From positions 24,938,872 to 25,002,871 of the forward strand of contig NW_004955417.1 of NCBI RefSeq assembly GCF_000276665.1: a DNA stretch of 64,000 bases. Direction: 5' to 3'. The number at the start of each line of letters is the position of its first letter. Position 1 is the stretch's first letter. Under the pieces are notes generated by a model. That model saw only the letters and a program-made list of their open reading frames with translations, did not search any database and was not told the origin of the DNA. A program made the translations under genes and the position numbers. Source of the stretch: Chinchilla lanigera. Lineage: Eukaryota > Chordata > Mammalia > Rodentia > Chinchillidae. Shown here piece by piece: positions 23,111 through 35,965 of the stretch.

Positions 23111-26100
23111 ATCAGACGCTTATTTTGAAAATTAAAACACGTTCAGTTTCATAGCTGAGTTACCATAATGTTTTTCATTAGCTTCTATCGCTATCACTTT
23201 CTCTTCTCTCTCCACTTTCCTAAAGACAGGATCCTCGATTGTAAAGGTGGCTGCTCAAGTAGAAACCCACCAAGAAAAGGGCGCCACCTGCTGATCCTTC
23301 CTGTAGTTTCCTGTTTTGAGTCCCATTTCTAAGTCAACTGTTACTCTTCAACAGCTCATAAACTTGAGACCTCAGTTTCTCTTCACTACTATTGCTTCCC
23401 TCTGTAGTGCTCCAATAGAGACTGGTGTTCCGGGAATAATAACAATATAGACACTCCTGGGACCAGGATAAGGGTTAAGTGAGTTTTTAGATGCGTTAAA
23501 CCAAAGTCTCAGTTTTCTTATCAGTGACATGAACACGATAGCGGTACGGCTTGTGGTGAGGCACGAGGTAAGCCAGGTAAAGCCTTTAAGAGCTCTGTAA
23601 ACGTGACTGCACTCTAGGTTACCAAAACCCAAAGGACAGTGAGACCGTTTCCTGTAGTTTTGTTCTTTTATATTATTTTGTACAGAAACATATCCCTTCA
23701 GCTGTAATTCTACCTTACACAGGATTTTGTGTTGACCTTGGGTCACTGATGACACATAGAAGTCAGGCACAACTCATCCGACACTTACTCTTCTTATATT
23801 TATGAAATTCTGCTTGTAGAAACTTGGTGACTGTTAGAATGGCTTTATGAGCCTCCCACTTCCTCTCATGATATTCCATTCATATCCAGTCTGCCTGGCT
23901 TTTGTCACATCATATATGGGGTCTGCATTATGGTATCATTTTACAAAATCCTCAAAATTATAATTTATAGCCTTGTCTGCTCTTTTAGAAAAGCACTGTA
24001 AATATACTCAGTACAAACCTGACATGCAGAAATCAAGTGTAGTAGCATCTAAATAATTTAATGCTTTTCCTATAATGTATTGTGATTGTGCTTGATTTGC
24101 AAACTCTGGAGATATCATCGCAGGTCTCTTGTGGCCACTTGACAGCACTCGTATCTGTTAAACAAACTGCAGGCACGTAAGTCTTTAGAATTTACAGATT
24201 ACTTTTTAGCTCTGCTGATATACAGAGATCGTTGCTCCTCTTTTAAAGAGAAGGAAACTGAAACACATTGCTCTTGCACGTGATTTGACTGCACAGCTAT
24301 GAGCAAGTATTCTGTATGGAAATACTTTGGCCCTTGTAACTCCCTGACTACAAGGGGAAAAGCCTAACAAACTCAGCCGATGAGAGGGATGCTGAGATCT
24401 GTTAAATGACATAATCTCATCCGAGGAAAATTATATTTTAATAAGAAAGCTAGCATAGAAGATACAAAAATTTTTGAAGCAATGATTCTTACTGCTCCCT
24501 GCATTCAAGAATTCCTCAATTCTGAGAGTCATTGATTTGCCAGTACCCACTGTGTGATAAGATATTATAGGGTTGAGCACAGTCAGAAGTATTGTTTGAT
24601 AATGTTGTTCTGTCTGGCATGGAATGAACCAGTATTCAGAAAAAAAATTGCCATTCAGAGCCAAAAGCTACAACAAAGTCATCATTCCCTCATCAGATCA
24701 CATGCTGGGTGACCAAATGACAGGAGAACCAGAGAGAGGAGGCCCATATGTCCAGCGGGGAAGTCAGGAGAGGGAGAGAGGTAGGCAGTGCGGCAGTGTG
24801 TTCCAGGTAGGAGTGAAATCCCACAGAACCCGGAAGACCTTGACACACACAGAGGGAGACGTCTGAGCTGTGTGTCCGGTCTTTTTGTGTAAAGCTAGTC
24901 TCTCGAGGAGTGAAGCTGGCCAGTCCAGCAGTGGCTGTGGGACAGAGCCAAAGCCAGGCCATGGACACCAAGCGGATACACAGAAATGAAGTTCACACAG
25001 GGGTGCAGAGGCAGGACCCTGACTTGCTGCCCTAGACTGAAACACGCCTGAGATGACATTTTATTTTTCCAGAGTGAAAGGAGCTCAAAACTTGTGTAGA
25101 ATGGTTTTTCTTGCCTCCTCATGTTTAGGAAAAGCAATACCATGTGAATATTATTTTAATGTGGTGCAACTGTACTAACATGAGACTTTCTGCTGCTCTT
25201 CCTCAGCCTCTAATATTTTAATTTTGAACAGATGAGCAGGTACAAAAGCAAAGTGTGCAGCATTTACTGCTGCCAATGTGTCTCTGGTCTGTTGTGAAGT
25301 CTTTAGTGATGAAAACCATTGCTTATCCTCTTACATCCTTTCTCATCTAACTGTTAGGAATGTAGAAATAGGGGTGGGGAGTGGAAGATACCTTCGGGAA
25401 CAACGGAGAGGAGTAAAGCTAACTTCTCCCGACTTGTGTGCCGGTGACCTTCCCATAGGATCACCTTGTTCAATGGCCACAAATCACACTGCAATTTCCC
25501 TGTAGTGACTTACACATTTTTAAAACTTTATTCAATGCCTCCTGGGCACAAACTTTTTATGAGAGATCACACCTTATCCAAGATGGTGCCGAATCCCTAG
25601 GACCCAACAGTAAGCTCAATAGCTAGTAGAAATCAGATATTCATTAAGGGTGAAAATGATGAAAATGATCAAGGTATGTTATGTGTAGGTACAAACTTGT
25701 CAAAAGTGAAATACATGCATCAGTATAACCAATAAAAAGTGAAAAAATGTGTTCAGTGAGTGAGCAAGTGAGTAAACAACACTCAAGAACGTGTTCTACA
25801 CTTATCACAAACAACTTTAAGTAGTTGACAGTAATACATACAGTTCAATAAGAATGCATTTTTTCCACAATACTTCAAGCAGCAATTAGAGAGTAATCAC
25901 AAGTAACCAGATAATGAATTACTAAGGAAATAAATCTATCAACAGATTCAGAGAAATTAGAAATTAATTTGAAGTAGGACTCAGGGAGATGAAGACCATC
26001 ACTCACTTGACATTATTATTGATGTATTTTTCAAATTGCAAAAGTATGTTGTCCTCCTGTAACATGGAACATGCACAAAATTCTGCAAAAGAACAGCTAA

Positions 26101-26539
26101 TGGTCTCTCTCCACTGTTATCCTTCAATTTCTGGGCCTATTTCTCCCATGTAACCACCAGTGATACCTTGGAATTAGTATTTTTTCTGTGTTTATTCTTT
26201 TTTTTCTTGTTCTAAATGGTATCTTACTAGGCATACTATTCTGCAATAAGAATTTTATACACAGTGTCACTGTGGAGCTCATTTCTTACTGGACAGCCTT
26301 CTCTAACTCATGATTTGTACTACCCTCATAAACACGTGTTGTATCTTCACTACAACTTGAGCCAGTGCAATGTAACAATTATCTTTGATTTTAATTTTAT
26401 GGTGACAAATTTTCAGATTGCTTATTATGTTTCCATTTTTTCCACTACATTCTTTTACATGCATTTGTTTTTACTGTTGTTTCTATAAAACAAGTTCCTT
26501 AAAGTAAGTTAAAGTTTGTTTACTTTTTCATTTTAATCA

Positions 26540-27330
26540 TTATTGACATAGGATTTTTCCAGGAATGTAGCAATTTACAGGAGTGATGAGTGAGGACTTC
26601 CAACTGTGTGTCTTCAAGTCTGATGGTGAAATATAACATAGGAATTTTCATGTATGTGTTTCTCTGACTAATGTGTAGTCTTAGCATTTTCATCTGTTTC
26701 TTTATGTCAAAGAGAAAAATTAAAAATAACAATAAAACAGAGTTTCAAAACAGGTTAGCAGGAGAGTTACAATAATTAATACCTTGTGTATTATTGTCTT
26801 TGTAGTAGTTATTCAGAATATAAGATATAGGCATGATAGCTTGTCCAAATAGTGTTAGCACAAATCTTTCTTTTCAAAGAAGTAAGAGAAACTTTCCTTT
26901 CCTTCATTACAGTTTGACTTTTCTTTTGGACGGTTTCTTCCCAATTTACAATATTTATTGTACATCTTGGATCTTATTTACACATTCAGTTTCTCACAGT
27001 AGTGAGACAATATGATGTTTACACATATGAGTTAGATTTATTTCACTTATGAGTATGGTCTCAAGTTGCATCTATTTACCTATAAAAATCTCCAGTTAAT
27101 CTTTCTTTATGGCTGAGTAGCACTCCAGTATATTAAAAAAAATCTGTTTTATCCATTCTTTGGTTGATGGACATTTGGGTTGTTTCCAAGATTTAGCTGC
27201 TATAAATTGTGCTACTATAAGTATGAGTGCTCATATGTTGCAGTGGTGTGATGTTTTTAATTTTTTTGGGAAGATACCCAGAAAGGAAATAGCTGGGTCA
27301 AATGGAATTATCTATTATTTATTGCTTAAA
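26540..27330 (-). mobile_element. 5'-truncated L1 3' end (antisense)
   Basis: On the - strand, 27310 down to about 26870 follows the last ORF2 part and 3' UTR of the full-length L1 at 14900-15300 (TTTCTGGGTATCTTCCCA, TTGGAAACAACCCAAATG, AAGTGAAATAAATC, GTAAACATCATATTGTCTC). The lower limit in the 3' UTR is approximate. Confidence 0.75.
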
Positions 27331-28161
27331 TATTTGCACAGTCTTTGTGTTTCACTTATTGTCATTTTTGCAAAGCAATTTGCAAAAGTCCTTTGTATTT
27401 TAAGATTACCATTCATTTTTTACAATGTAATGTTTCTTTCTTGTCTATCATCTATTTGTTTACAAGCTTAGTATATTATACATAATATCTTCTACCACAG
27501 GAAAACTTTGAATTTCTTGTATGGTCATCTATGGCTGTTTTTTTGGTTTCTTGTCTGAATAGACAGACGTCAAATGAAACAAAAGAAGATATGTCATTCA
27601 GTGCAGGCAGGGACTAGAAGACATTATGATGAATGATGAATAAACAGATTGGACAGGAGGTACAAAATCATGTAGTCAATACCAAAAAAATATTGTGGAA
27701 AATTTCCCTTGATGCCAACCTAAAAGTATATATACTAGACTAACTAGTGTGGATTTAGCAGATAAACACAGAAGAACTGTCAAACATTTTGAGCGGGGCA
27801 GTAGGATGATGCAAATGTGATTTTTATAAAGATTAATTTGCAAGATGGCTTGGAAAAATGAAGTGAGATCCAAGGAAACCAATATTCAAACAACTGTTTA
27901 TTGAACAGAAAACATTCTAGGCACTTTGGGTACATCAGCAAATTCAACACCATGGAAATCATTTAGGAATCAGCTGTAAAGAACAAAAATTAGAACTGAG
28001 AACAGGAAAAGGTAACAATGGTAGTTGTAACAGGAGGAGGAAAAAAAGGACAAACATGGAAAATATTAGGAATCAAAATGGCCATGAGGAAGGGACAATG
28101 ATCAAAATAGGCTTAGGAAGTGAGTGTGGCAAAGTATAACAAGGGAGAAATATTGGGAGAC

Positions 28162-28535
28162 TGTTGTGGTTTTTATCTAAATATCCCCCAAAGCCTCATG
28201 CGCTCATTGGAGGGGCTCTGGGCAGCTGATTGCATCATAGGTGACTCATCTACTGATGAGTTTACAGTTGAATGTGTTGTTGGGGGGTAAAGCCTTGTCA
28301 GAGGAGGTGGGTGATTGTGGCATGGCCAGAAAGGATCTATCTCCCTCCTCCTCCCTTGATCCCTCTCTGCTTCCTGTCTGCCCTGCCATGAGCTGTTTCT
28401 CTTCTGCTATTCCTCCTTACCTTGGAGCCAACAAACCATGGACTGAAACCTCTACAAACTGTGAGCCAAAATAAACCTCTCCTCCTTTAATTTGTCAGTG
28501 TCAGGAATTAGGCTTCAGTGATGAGAAATTAATTA
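28162..28535 (+). mobile_element. MaLR-type solo LTR with 5-bp target site duplication
   Basis: Begins TGTTGTGGTTTTTATC. It has CCAAAATAAACCTCTCCTCC (a polyadenylation-like signal) near the 3' end and ends around AGAAATTAATTA. GAGAC flanks it on both sides (28157-28161 and 28536-28540), the 5-bp duplication expected for MaLR. About 374 bp; the terminal CA has decayed. Confidence 0.7.
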
Positions 28536-30854
28536 GAGACAATGGCAAATTAGAAAAGGAAACAAAAATGTGGGGTACAGGGTAGCGGTAGAGACAATGT
28601 TTTGTGCCCTGCCATACTAGTTGATACTGCAGTAATGGATCATAGGACATCAGCAGAGACCTCGCAGCAGACTGGGTGCAGTCAATTTATTAATCAGCCA
28701 CTACTGAGAATGACATCTCAATCAGTTACAAACTCATTTGACTGTATTGTCATTAAGCTCATATTTATCCATGTTGTCATCAAGGATTTTACTCCTTTTC
28801 TTTTGAAAGAATTTATTAAGCAAGCACCTACTGTGTCTTCAACTCTAAATGAGTGTAGGAATACAAAGGAGGTGATATGTCATTCAGACCTGTCTCATCC
28901 TCTGGGACACACCATGGTACAGGATGTTGTGAAGTGCAAGAGAAGTGGCCTTCAAGAATGAACTTAATTCTACTGCTCAAGAGAAAGAGAGAGGCAGAAC
29001 GTTTGTACCTAAAGAAAATTCATGAGCTGGGCCTGTAAGGTACATAGAGTTCAACAGAAGATGAAAATCTATACAAACTTTTACTGGAGAGGATATTTTA
29101 CCACCAATCATCCCTGACATCATAACAAATTTGTGTTAGCTGATTTTCTCTGCACATACCTTGATATGTATGTTTATTCCAGTGGAGACACAGACTCTTC
29201 CATGCCCATCTATCCTCGCTGTGACACCTAACTAATTCCCCAAATATCCTCAAACTGAAACTTACATGTTCTTACTGGGCCCCAGGTCAACTTTCAGAAT
29301 CAATCTCCATGTACAGAATCCAAACCATATGGGTTGAGAATTAATGAGTGTGGTTACCTACAGAAAACTGTGAACCAGAAGCCCAGGGAGCAGATACCAA
29401 GAAATACAAAGCTGGAGCTGCCCATTGCACTTGTAATATTTATGGATGGGGAGGGCTCATCAGGAAAAGGGGCTGTTTTGTGAATTGCATCATCCATACA
29501 CTCACTGAATCTTTCAGAAAAGGGTCATTATCCCCATTTTCCAGGCTGGAAAAAGTGAAGGAGAAAGGTTAATTACTTAGCAGGAGATTTAATTTTAAGT
29601 TTAAATAATTTTTAAATAATATGACAAGTTATTTATTAAAATTATTAAAATTCAATCATTTATTAAACTATTATTTATTAAAGCATAAGTATAAATTATT
29701 TAGTATCTGATTAAGGAGTTGTTATTTAGTAAATTAGGATTTGAGCTTAAATCCTTACAGATATGTGTGTACATGAAATTTATATGTGTATATATATATA
29801 TCCCCATTCCATCTGTCACAGAAAGCTTCCAGTGGGAATGTGAACAAGTGTCCTATCTTCTAATAGATGTGTGGCTTCTGATACCCAAGCCTTTGGGCAA
29901 ATTACATGTTTCTTAAAGAACTGCTATCTTTCTTATGAGATTCTCCTTAGGACAGCTTTCCTACTTAAAGGCAATTTCCTGAGGACTAAAACGCAGTTGA
30001 TTCTTTCGTTACCGCATCCTTACTTAGGCCCAGAATAAACACTGTTTTTGGAACACTTTAAATGTGTTAGGAAAAGTGTTCATTTTTCTACACGAATGAC
30101 CTTATTTCATGCACATTCATCATGACTGTGTGATATCAAGTTAGAGAAAAATCTCCTAGAGGACCCTGCTCCGCTGTTTCGTAAATACTTTTCCTGTTCC
30201 TCTTGTTTATTGTTCTGAAGCAGGCTGGCCGTGGCTGGGCCTCCCTTTTCTGCAGACAGGCTGCTGCACCCCAATAAAGACAGCAAGACATAACATCAAC
30301 AAGTCATTCTTCATTTACTAACCATGCTGCGTTCTTTCCATGCTTTTAAAGAAATATGAAGAGAACCGAACTCCATGTCTCAGCTGAGAACAGAGCTGTG
30401 ATGCAGTGGCACCACAGGTCCACAGTTTTGCTGCAGAGTATGACCACTGCCACCTCTGGAGGTCATCGGGCTGTGCTGACAGAGGCCTGGCACCTCCTGT
30501 GGGCTCCCTGGCACCACCAAGTGGTTGGTGCCAGTCCCAGGGCAAAGGATCCTTTAGATTTTAAAGACTGCCCCCTGCAGGCAATCAGCAGTAGTGATAC
30601 ACAAAATGCTGGGTATGTCTTAGCAGCACGTTTGACAGGAGATAAAGTAACCCTTTGACTGGCTTCGTATCTACCCATAGTTTCCATGCCAAAGCGATTG
30701 CAATTAATCAAAGGAGCATGTGTCTCCAAGCGAATAGCTCTCCCTCACCATGAGAGGCTCTAGGAAAGGCAGATACTCTCGTTATTTCCTATTACTGAGA
30801 AGTAAACAGAGATTTGGGGAGGTTAAATATCGCACTTAAGATTTTAAAAAGCTG

Positions 30855-31245
30855 GGGTATTCATCAGCTTTCTGTCACTGTAATAAACTACTTGAGATAA
30901 TTACAAAGAAAAAAGTTTATTTTGATTCCTGCTTTTGGAGTTTCCAGTCCTTCACTGAGACAAACTATGACTTTTAGATCTCCAGTAGTAGGGTGGCCAG
31001 AAGGCAAAGGTGGAGTGCGCAAGGTAGAGCAGGAAGAGGGAAGAGAAAGAGACCAGGGTTCTGCCATCTCCTTCAAGGCAACGCCCCCAGTGACCTTCGC
31101 ACCTCCCACCAGGGCTGGATTCCTAAAGGTTCCTGCACTTGCCAATGGTGCCCTCGTGGGGCCAAAACTCTTAACACTTGGGTCATCAAGGGCCGTTCAA
31201 CCTCCGATCTACAGCAGCTGGAAAGCAGCATGATGACGTCTGGAA
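30855..31245 (-). mobile_element. MaLR-type solo LTR (antisense)
   Basis: ATTCATCAGCTTTCTGTCAC with AATAAACTACTTGAGATAA, AAAAAGTTTATTTTGATTCC, and CACCAGGGCTGGATTCC follow the antisense MaLR LTR order, diverged. The 3' limit is uncertain. Confidence 0.5.
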
Positions 31246-31463
31246 CTTAGGGTATATAAGTTTAGAGCCCCTGGACTTAATCAATATGTTACCGCACCTT
31301 CCCAGGATCTACTGCCTTCTGTGAATTTGAAAATTTGGAAGTTCGTTCATTTCTGCCTACTCTGTTCAAGGAGGTTTCTTGATTTACTTATTAGTAGTTC
31401 TTTCAAAAGCAAAAATAGAATTATCCACCGTGATTTGTTCTCAAAGAGCTTAGACTTTCTCCT

Positions 31464-31516
31464 GTGGATTTCTGCTTCTCTTTTGAAGTGCTCATTTCTT
31501 CCTCTCACTGGATTGC
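31464..31516. repeat. 53-bp dispersed duplicate, copy 1
   Basis: GTGGATTTCTGCTTCTCTTT...CTCTCACTGGATTGC. The second copy is at 32144-32196, about 680 bp away, differing at about six positions. Confidence 0.8.
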
Positions 31517-32143
31517 ACATAGCACAGCAGGATGGGCTCAAGACAAATGAGATCGCTGTACTCCACACATGTGATTCTAGCAAATACTTTCAGCCCATTA
31601 AAAAGCAAGTTGATATAATGGTGAGATGTTTGCATAGGAGACTGTTTCTACCTTTTAGGGACATTTAAGGAAGATATGTCACATCTGTAATTGACTGTCT
31701 TTTTAAAACTCAGCAAGAATAAGTTGATAAAACAATTTCAATATATATTTGTTAAATCCCCATCAGTACGTGTCTTTTTATCCCTCCGGATGAGAGTGTT
31801 TTCATACTGAAGAGTTAGCAAAGCTTGTAGTCAAGTCAAAAAGTAAGTAATGACTACAGGAGGGGCTAAAGGGAGTGAATACAGAAGAATAATCACTGTT
31901 GTACCTCCCCTCTATTCTTATTAACATAAAAACAGAGGAGTTTACCAAATGAGCTGTGTTAAACATTAGTTTCGCTATTTATGGATGAGGGAACTAAGAT
32001 TGGAGAAGTGCAATGAGTCAAGGGGGCATACCCTTAGCCTCACAGTGTGTGCTCCTTGCTTTTGGACAGCTGTGTGGAGGTAACTGGTTTGGAGATACTC
32101 AGGCCAGGGTGTAAGAGAAGGCACTGAGAGAATAATAAACTAA

Positions 32144-32208
32144 GTGGATTTCTGCTTCTCTTTCCACGTGCTCATTTCCCGCTCTCACTGGATTGCCTCC
32201 AGTGAGAG
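32144..32208. repeat. 53-bp duplicate, copy 2, ending in a perfect 10-bp hairpin
   Basis: Copy 2 of the 31464-31516 segment. Its end CTCTCACTGG (32182-32191) is followed after 7 nt by the exact reverse complement CCAGTGAGAG (32199-32208), which copy 1 lacks. Confidence 0.8.
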
Positions 32209-32557
32209 GCAAACAGCAGTTTCCCAAGATGCCTGAGTATTTCAGCAAAGTGATTGGAGAAGGAAAAGTATGGGCCCATTATATGGCCCCTTTAGTGTGT
32301 CCAGTGTATAGGAGAATAATCAAAATGACTACAGGAATTTCCAGAAATAAGAGTGCAATTGGCATATTTGGGTAGAAGATGTAGGTAGGAGTGGGAAGGA
32401 CATGTTTTAGTCTGCATTTTCTGCCTCATCAGTAAGGGATACCATGCCACCCATCCCACTGAACTGTAGGGTCAGTGAAGGGAGAGATTCCTTACAACTG
32501 CTCTATAGTATCTAAGATTATGTGGACAACAGAAAAACACAGCTTCCAGTGAATTCC

Positions 32558-32742
32558 TTAGCCAGGCCTGGTGGTGCATGCCTGTAATCCTAGCAGTTAG
32601 GAAGCTGAAGGAAGAGGATGGCCATGAGTTCGAGGCCAGCCTAGACTACATAGTGAGTTCAAAGCCAGCCTGAGCTACAGAGTAAGACTCTGTCTCAAGA
32701 AGAAAGAAACAAACAAAAAAAGAAAAACAGATAAAAAAGTTA
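32558..32742 (+). mobile_element. B1 SINE with internal duplication
   Basis: GCCAGGCCTGGTGGTGCATG, CCTGTAATCCTAGCAG, GTTCGAGGCCAGCCTAG and GACTCTGTCTC, ending in an A-rich tail. The GTTC(G/A)A(G/A)GCCAGCCT segment appears twice, the roughly 29-bp duplication typical of rodent B1. Confidence 0.9.
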
Positions 32743-33604
32743 AACGAGTTTTCCTTAACCTTTCTAAAATACATGCTGTAATTCTTAATAATCACTTTTT
32801 TTGCATCCAGGGTACTGACCTAGGTTCAGCCTTTTAATTTCAAAGTAGAATTCATTTTAAAAGACTTTTCCTTGTTACAAAAAGGAATACCTACCTAAGA
32901 AAATTTGATCAATTGTGTGCTCTGCTGGACTTCTGCTAGAAGGATTATCACAGCAAGCTAATGGTCTGAATGGGCCCAAGCAAATCATCATTTCTATAAA
33001 AGTGAAATTAGCTTATTTCATCTAATTTTCAAATATGACTATTTTTAAATGAAGGAAAAGAAGTCTAAATAGCCCTACTAATCCAAGGAACCATCCCATA
33101 GAGGATGAAATGAGACCTCTGTGAGGTTTGGGGGTCCTTGCCAAAGCTTGCTTTTATGTGTCGCTTCTGCTCTCATTAAAACAAGTTCCAAGGACCAATG
33201 GAACCAGGATCCACGCCAAAGGCAAGGACACAAGTTGTTTTCTGCACTTCTGCCAGCCTCCGGCTCACCACCAGGCTGGTTGCAGGCTCACAGGTCTCAA
33301 GAACAATAATCCTATTTTCACAAGTCACAGTCTCCATCAGGAGCCACCAGGGAGCAGCAGATGCCTAAGCCACTCACCTGGCTGCTGCCACTGAGATAGT
33401 TGCTAAGAATGAATGGGGATGCTAATTATAGGAAAGGGAAGAAGGAAGAGAAATAATAACAATATTTGCATCCATGTGGCTTTATGCTCTTATCTCTCAG
33501 TGAGGAGGGCATGCCTCTTTGGTTCCCTGCCTCAGAATAGCAGTCCAAGACCCAGGAAAGGTAAGATAGGAATTTGTTCCAGATCATAGAGCTTATTCAG
33601 AACA

Positions 33605-33832
33605 ATGGTTTGGAAGAGCAGTGGCCTGGTTTGAAACCTAACTTTACTGTTTATAAGCCATGTGACCTTACATACATTATATCAACCTCTCCGTGACCCA
33701 TTTCTTCATCTCTAAAATGGAGCTCAGGGTAATATCCTTCTCAAGGTAGTTGTGGGGATCAGATGAAAGAGTGCATGTCAAAAACGAAGAATAATTTTGG
33801 CATGCAGTACTCAATAATACTATTATTTCACT
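33605..33832 (-). mobile_element. MIR SINE (antisense)
   Basis: GCCATGTGACCTTACATAC, CAACCTCTCCGTGACCCATT, TCTTCATCTCTAAAATGGAG, GTAGTTGTGGGGATCAGATG and ACTCAATAATACTATTAT reproduce the antisense MIR consensus over most of its length. Confidence 0.75.
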
Positions 33833-33877
33833 GGTAAAATGTTTTAGGGTTCACACAAGCATAGCCAATTCTACTAC

Positions 33878-34433
33878 CAGGTACAATAAAAAATACAGCA
33901 AATATTTAATTTTTTAAAAATTATTGCAACAAAAGACACATTACCATTAATCCCTCTCAGAATGCTCCTCCTTGCTTCCAACATACTTATCCCATAATTC
34001 TGGCCACTTTCTGAAGCAGTTCTGGAAGTCCTCGTTCATGAGGGTCTTTACAAGATGTGGTCAAAAACACGGTGAATGCTGCTGAGTATCATCCAACAAA
34101 AAGGCAGCCTCGCAGGAATATTACAAAGTTTCCGTATCCACCTTATTCACCAAATATGGCACCCTGTTACTTCTTGCTCATCCCCAAAGTCAAAATGATC
34201 ATGAAAAGGAAACATTTTTAATCAACACAGGACATTGAGGCTGCCGTGATGGGACAACTAAAGACACTCAGGAAAGAGTACTTCCAGAACTGCTTCAGAA
34301 AGAGGCAAGAATGATGGGATAAATGTGTTCAAATCAAAGGGGAGTCTTTAAGGAGGATGAATGGCAATGTCTCTTTCACTTTAAAAAATTTTTGAATCTT
34401 AGCATTCACCATATTTTTGATGATACCTCATAC
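33878..34433. mobile_element. Two mariner (Tc1/mariner) remnants as an inverted pair
   Basis: The + strand copy (about 34050-34433) has a 5'-terminal-like GTCAAAAACACGGTGAATGC and the transposase signature YSPNMAPC (near 34140-34165). It ends in ACCATATTTTTGATGATACC. The adjoining left segment (33878-34050) is an antisense copy of the same 3' end: its reverse complement CTTCCAGAACTGCTTCAGAA recurs at 34281, and the arms align for about 165 bp with both terminal repeats facing outward. The + copy looks internally deleted. No active transposase remains. Confidence 0.7.
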
Positions 34434-34664
34434 ACTTATTAAATACCAGAAGGCAATGTGCTAAATTTCAGATGTGCTAGAATAAATCACTTATGATCTC
34501 ACCCACACCTCAGGTCACAGAAAGATGTCAGGGATATGCAGATATAAACTGAGCATGTGAGGTTTTAAGCAAGAAAAAAAAAATTTAAAGAGACAAAGTA
34601 GCCCAGCTTGGGAGTGGTTGGGCAGACTTCCTGTGGGAAAATAGCTTCAACTTTACCCTTGCAA

Positions 34665-34800
34665 AAATTCTTCTAGGGATAGATGTTAATTGATTCATTT
34701 TACAAATGAGTGAAACAAACCTCAGAAAAGTTACAGGATTTCCCAAGGTTCCTCAACTACTGAGAGGCAAAGTCAGATCTCAATCATTCTAACCTACTTC
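34665..34800 (+). mobile_element. MIR SINE fragment
   Basis: ATTTTACAAATGAGTGAAAC, CCTCAGAAAAGTTACAGGAT, TTTCCCAAGG and AAAGTCAGATCTCAATC follow the MIR core. Confidence 0.6.
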
Positions 34801-35629
34801 AAGACATTTCCTATGAATTAAATTATTGAGCAAAACTGGGTTTTCCCCGTCTACTTTCTTTCTTGTTCAAAAAGGGAAAAATCTGAAATTTTTTTTCTGC
34901 ATCTCCACTTTTCTCTCTGTAAAATTAGCAAAGTGCCAAATTCTCTAAAAATCTACCATCTGCTGGGAGTCACAGAGGCAGAAAGGGAAAAGTGTTTACT
35001 GTAAGGACCTTGGGGGAAGGAGCAGGAACATAGCATTGTTGAATTCTCATTCAACCACTAAGATGGTCTTTGGCAATTAAGAAACTTAATCACATAGATT
35101 CTCATCTTTTTCTGTTTATGAAATGGAGCGATAGTTTCTGCCTCCTAGACATGCTGTGACAATTTCCTGTCATAGCCTTAGTGCAGTATAGGTTATCAGC
35201 ACTCAGTGACGTTCTCTGTTAACTTTGGCTAGAAAACCACCTCCTAATCCACACTTCATTCCTCTGGTCTGGCCATACCAGTCATCTACCTGCAAGTACT
35301 GTATATATGTTCTCTTGTGAAGTACTCAATGCTTGGCCAATGTCACAATCTGGAAATCTGACTCTCCTGTCATTGTTCTTGCTCTCTTTAAAAATTGTAA
35401 CATTCTGCTCTCAGGGAAAACAAACAGCTATAGAGTGAAATGGTTTGTTTATAGATTTTTAGGGGAAAGCTCATGAGCATCTCAAATTTCTCTTCCTCAA
35501 AACTGTCTAACTCCAGGAATTTCACTTTTGTCCTTAAGAAGTTTTTGTTTCTCCATCTTTCTTCCAGTACCAGAAAGGAGTCCTTCACATCCTCAGGTTG
35601 CTATGGTGATAAGTATAGGTGCCTGGACC

Positions 35630-35765
35630 CAACACTGTGTGAGCTGTGCTCGCTATTTGCGAAGCACTTCATCTGCTTACCTTGCTGATCCTAAAAACAA
35701 CTGGGTGAGGCTGGGAGGGCAGATACAATCCCCACCCTAAGGATGAGGAAACCACAGCAAAAAGA
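35630..35765 (+). mobile_element. MIR SINE fragment
   Basis: TTGCGAAGCACTTCATCTGC, TGATCCTAAAAACAACTG and ATGAGGAAACCACAGC match the MIR order GCACTTTACA, ATCCTCACAACAACC and ATGAGGAAACTGAGGC. Confidence 0.55.
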
Positions 35766-35784
35766 AGGAATAACAATGACCACC

Positions 35785-35965
35785 ACTGCTAAGCATGACT
35801 GTGGCCCAGGTCTTCTATATTACTTTGAACTTCTTAGGAGCACCCCCTCGTAGGTGTTACTAATTCAGTTTGCAAGTGCACAAAATGGGACTCAGAGAAA
35901 TACCACGTGCTCAGGCTCCTCCAGATAATGAATAAGGGTGCTGAGACTCAAGCTTAACCTTATCT
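35785..35965 (+). mobile_element. Second MIR SINE fragment
   Basis: A separate, diverged MIR directly downstream of the previous one: TTGAACTTCTTAGGAGCACC, ATGGGACTCAGAGAAATACC, then TGAATAAGGGTGCTGAGAC. Confidence 0.45.

Noticed and set aside
29585..29700. A/T-rich stretch of TTTATTAAA-like words as a possible origin or matrix attachment region
   Set aside because: Low-complexity A/T tracts are common in introns. Nothing else supports a specific function.
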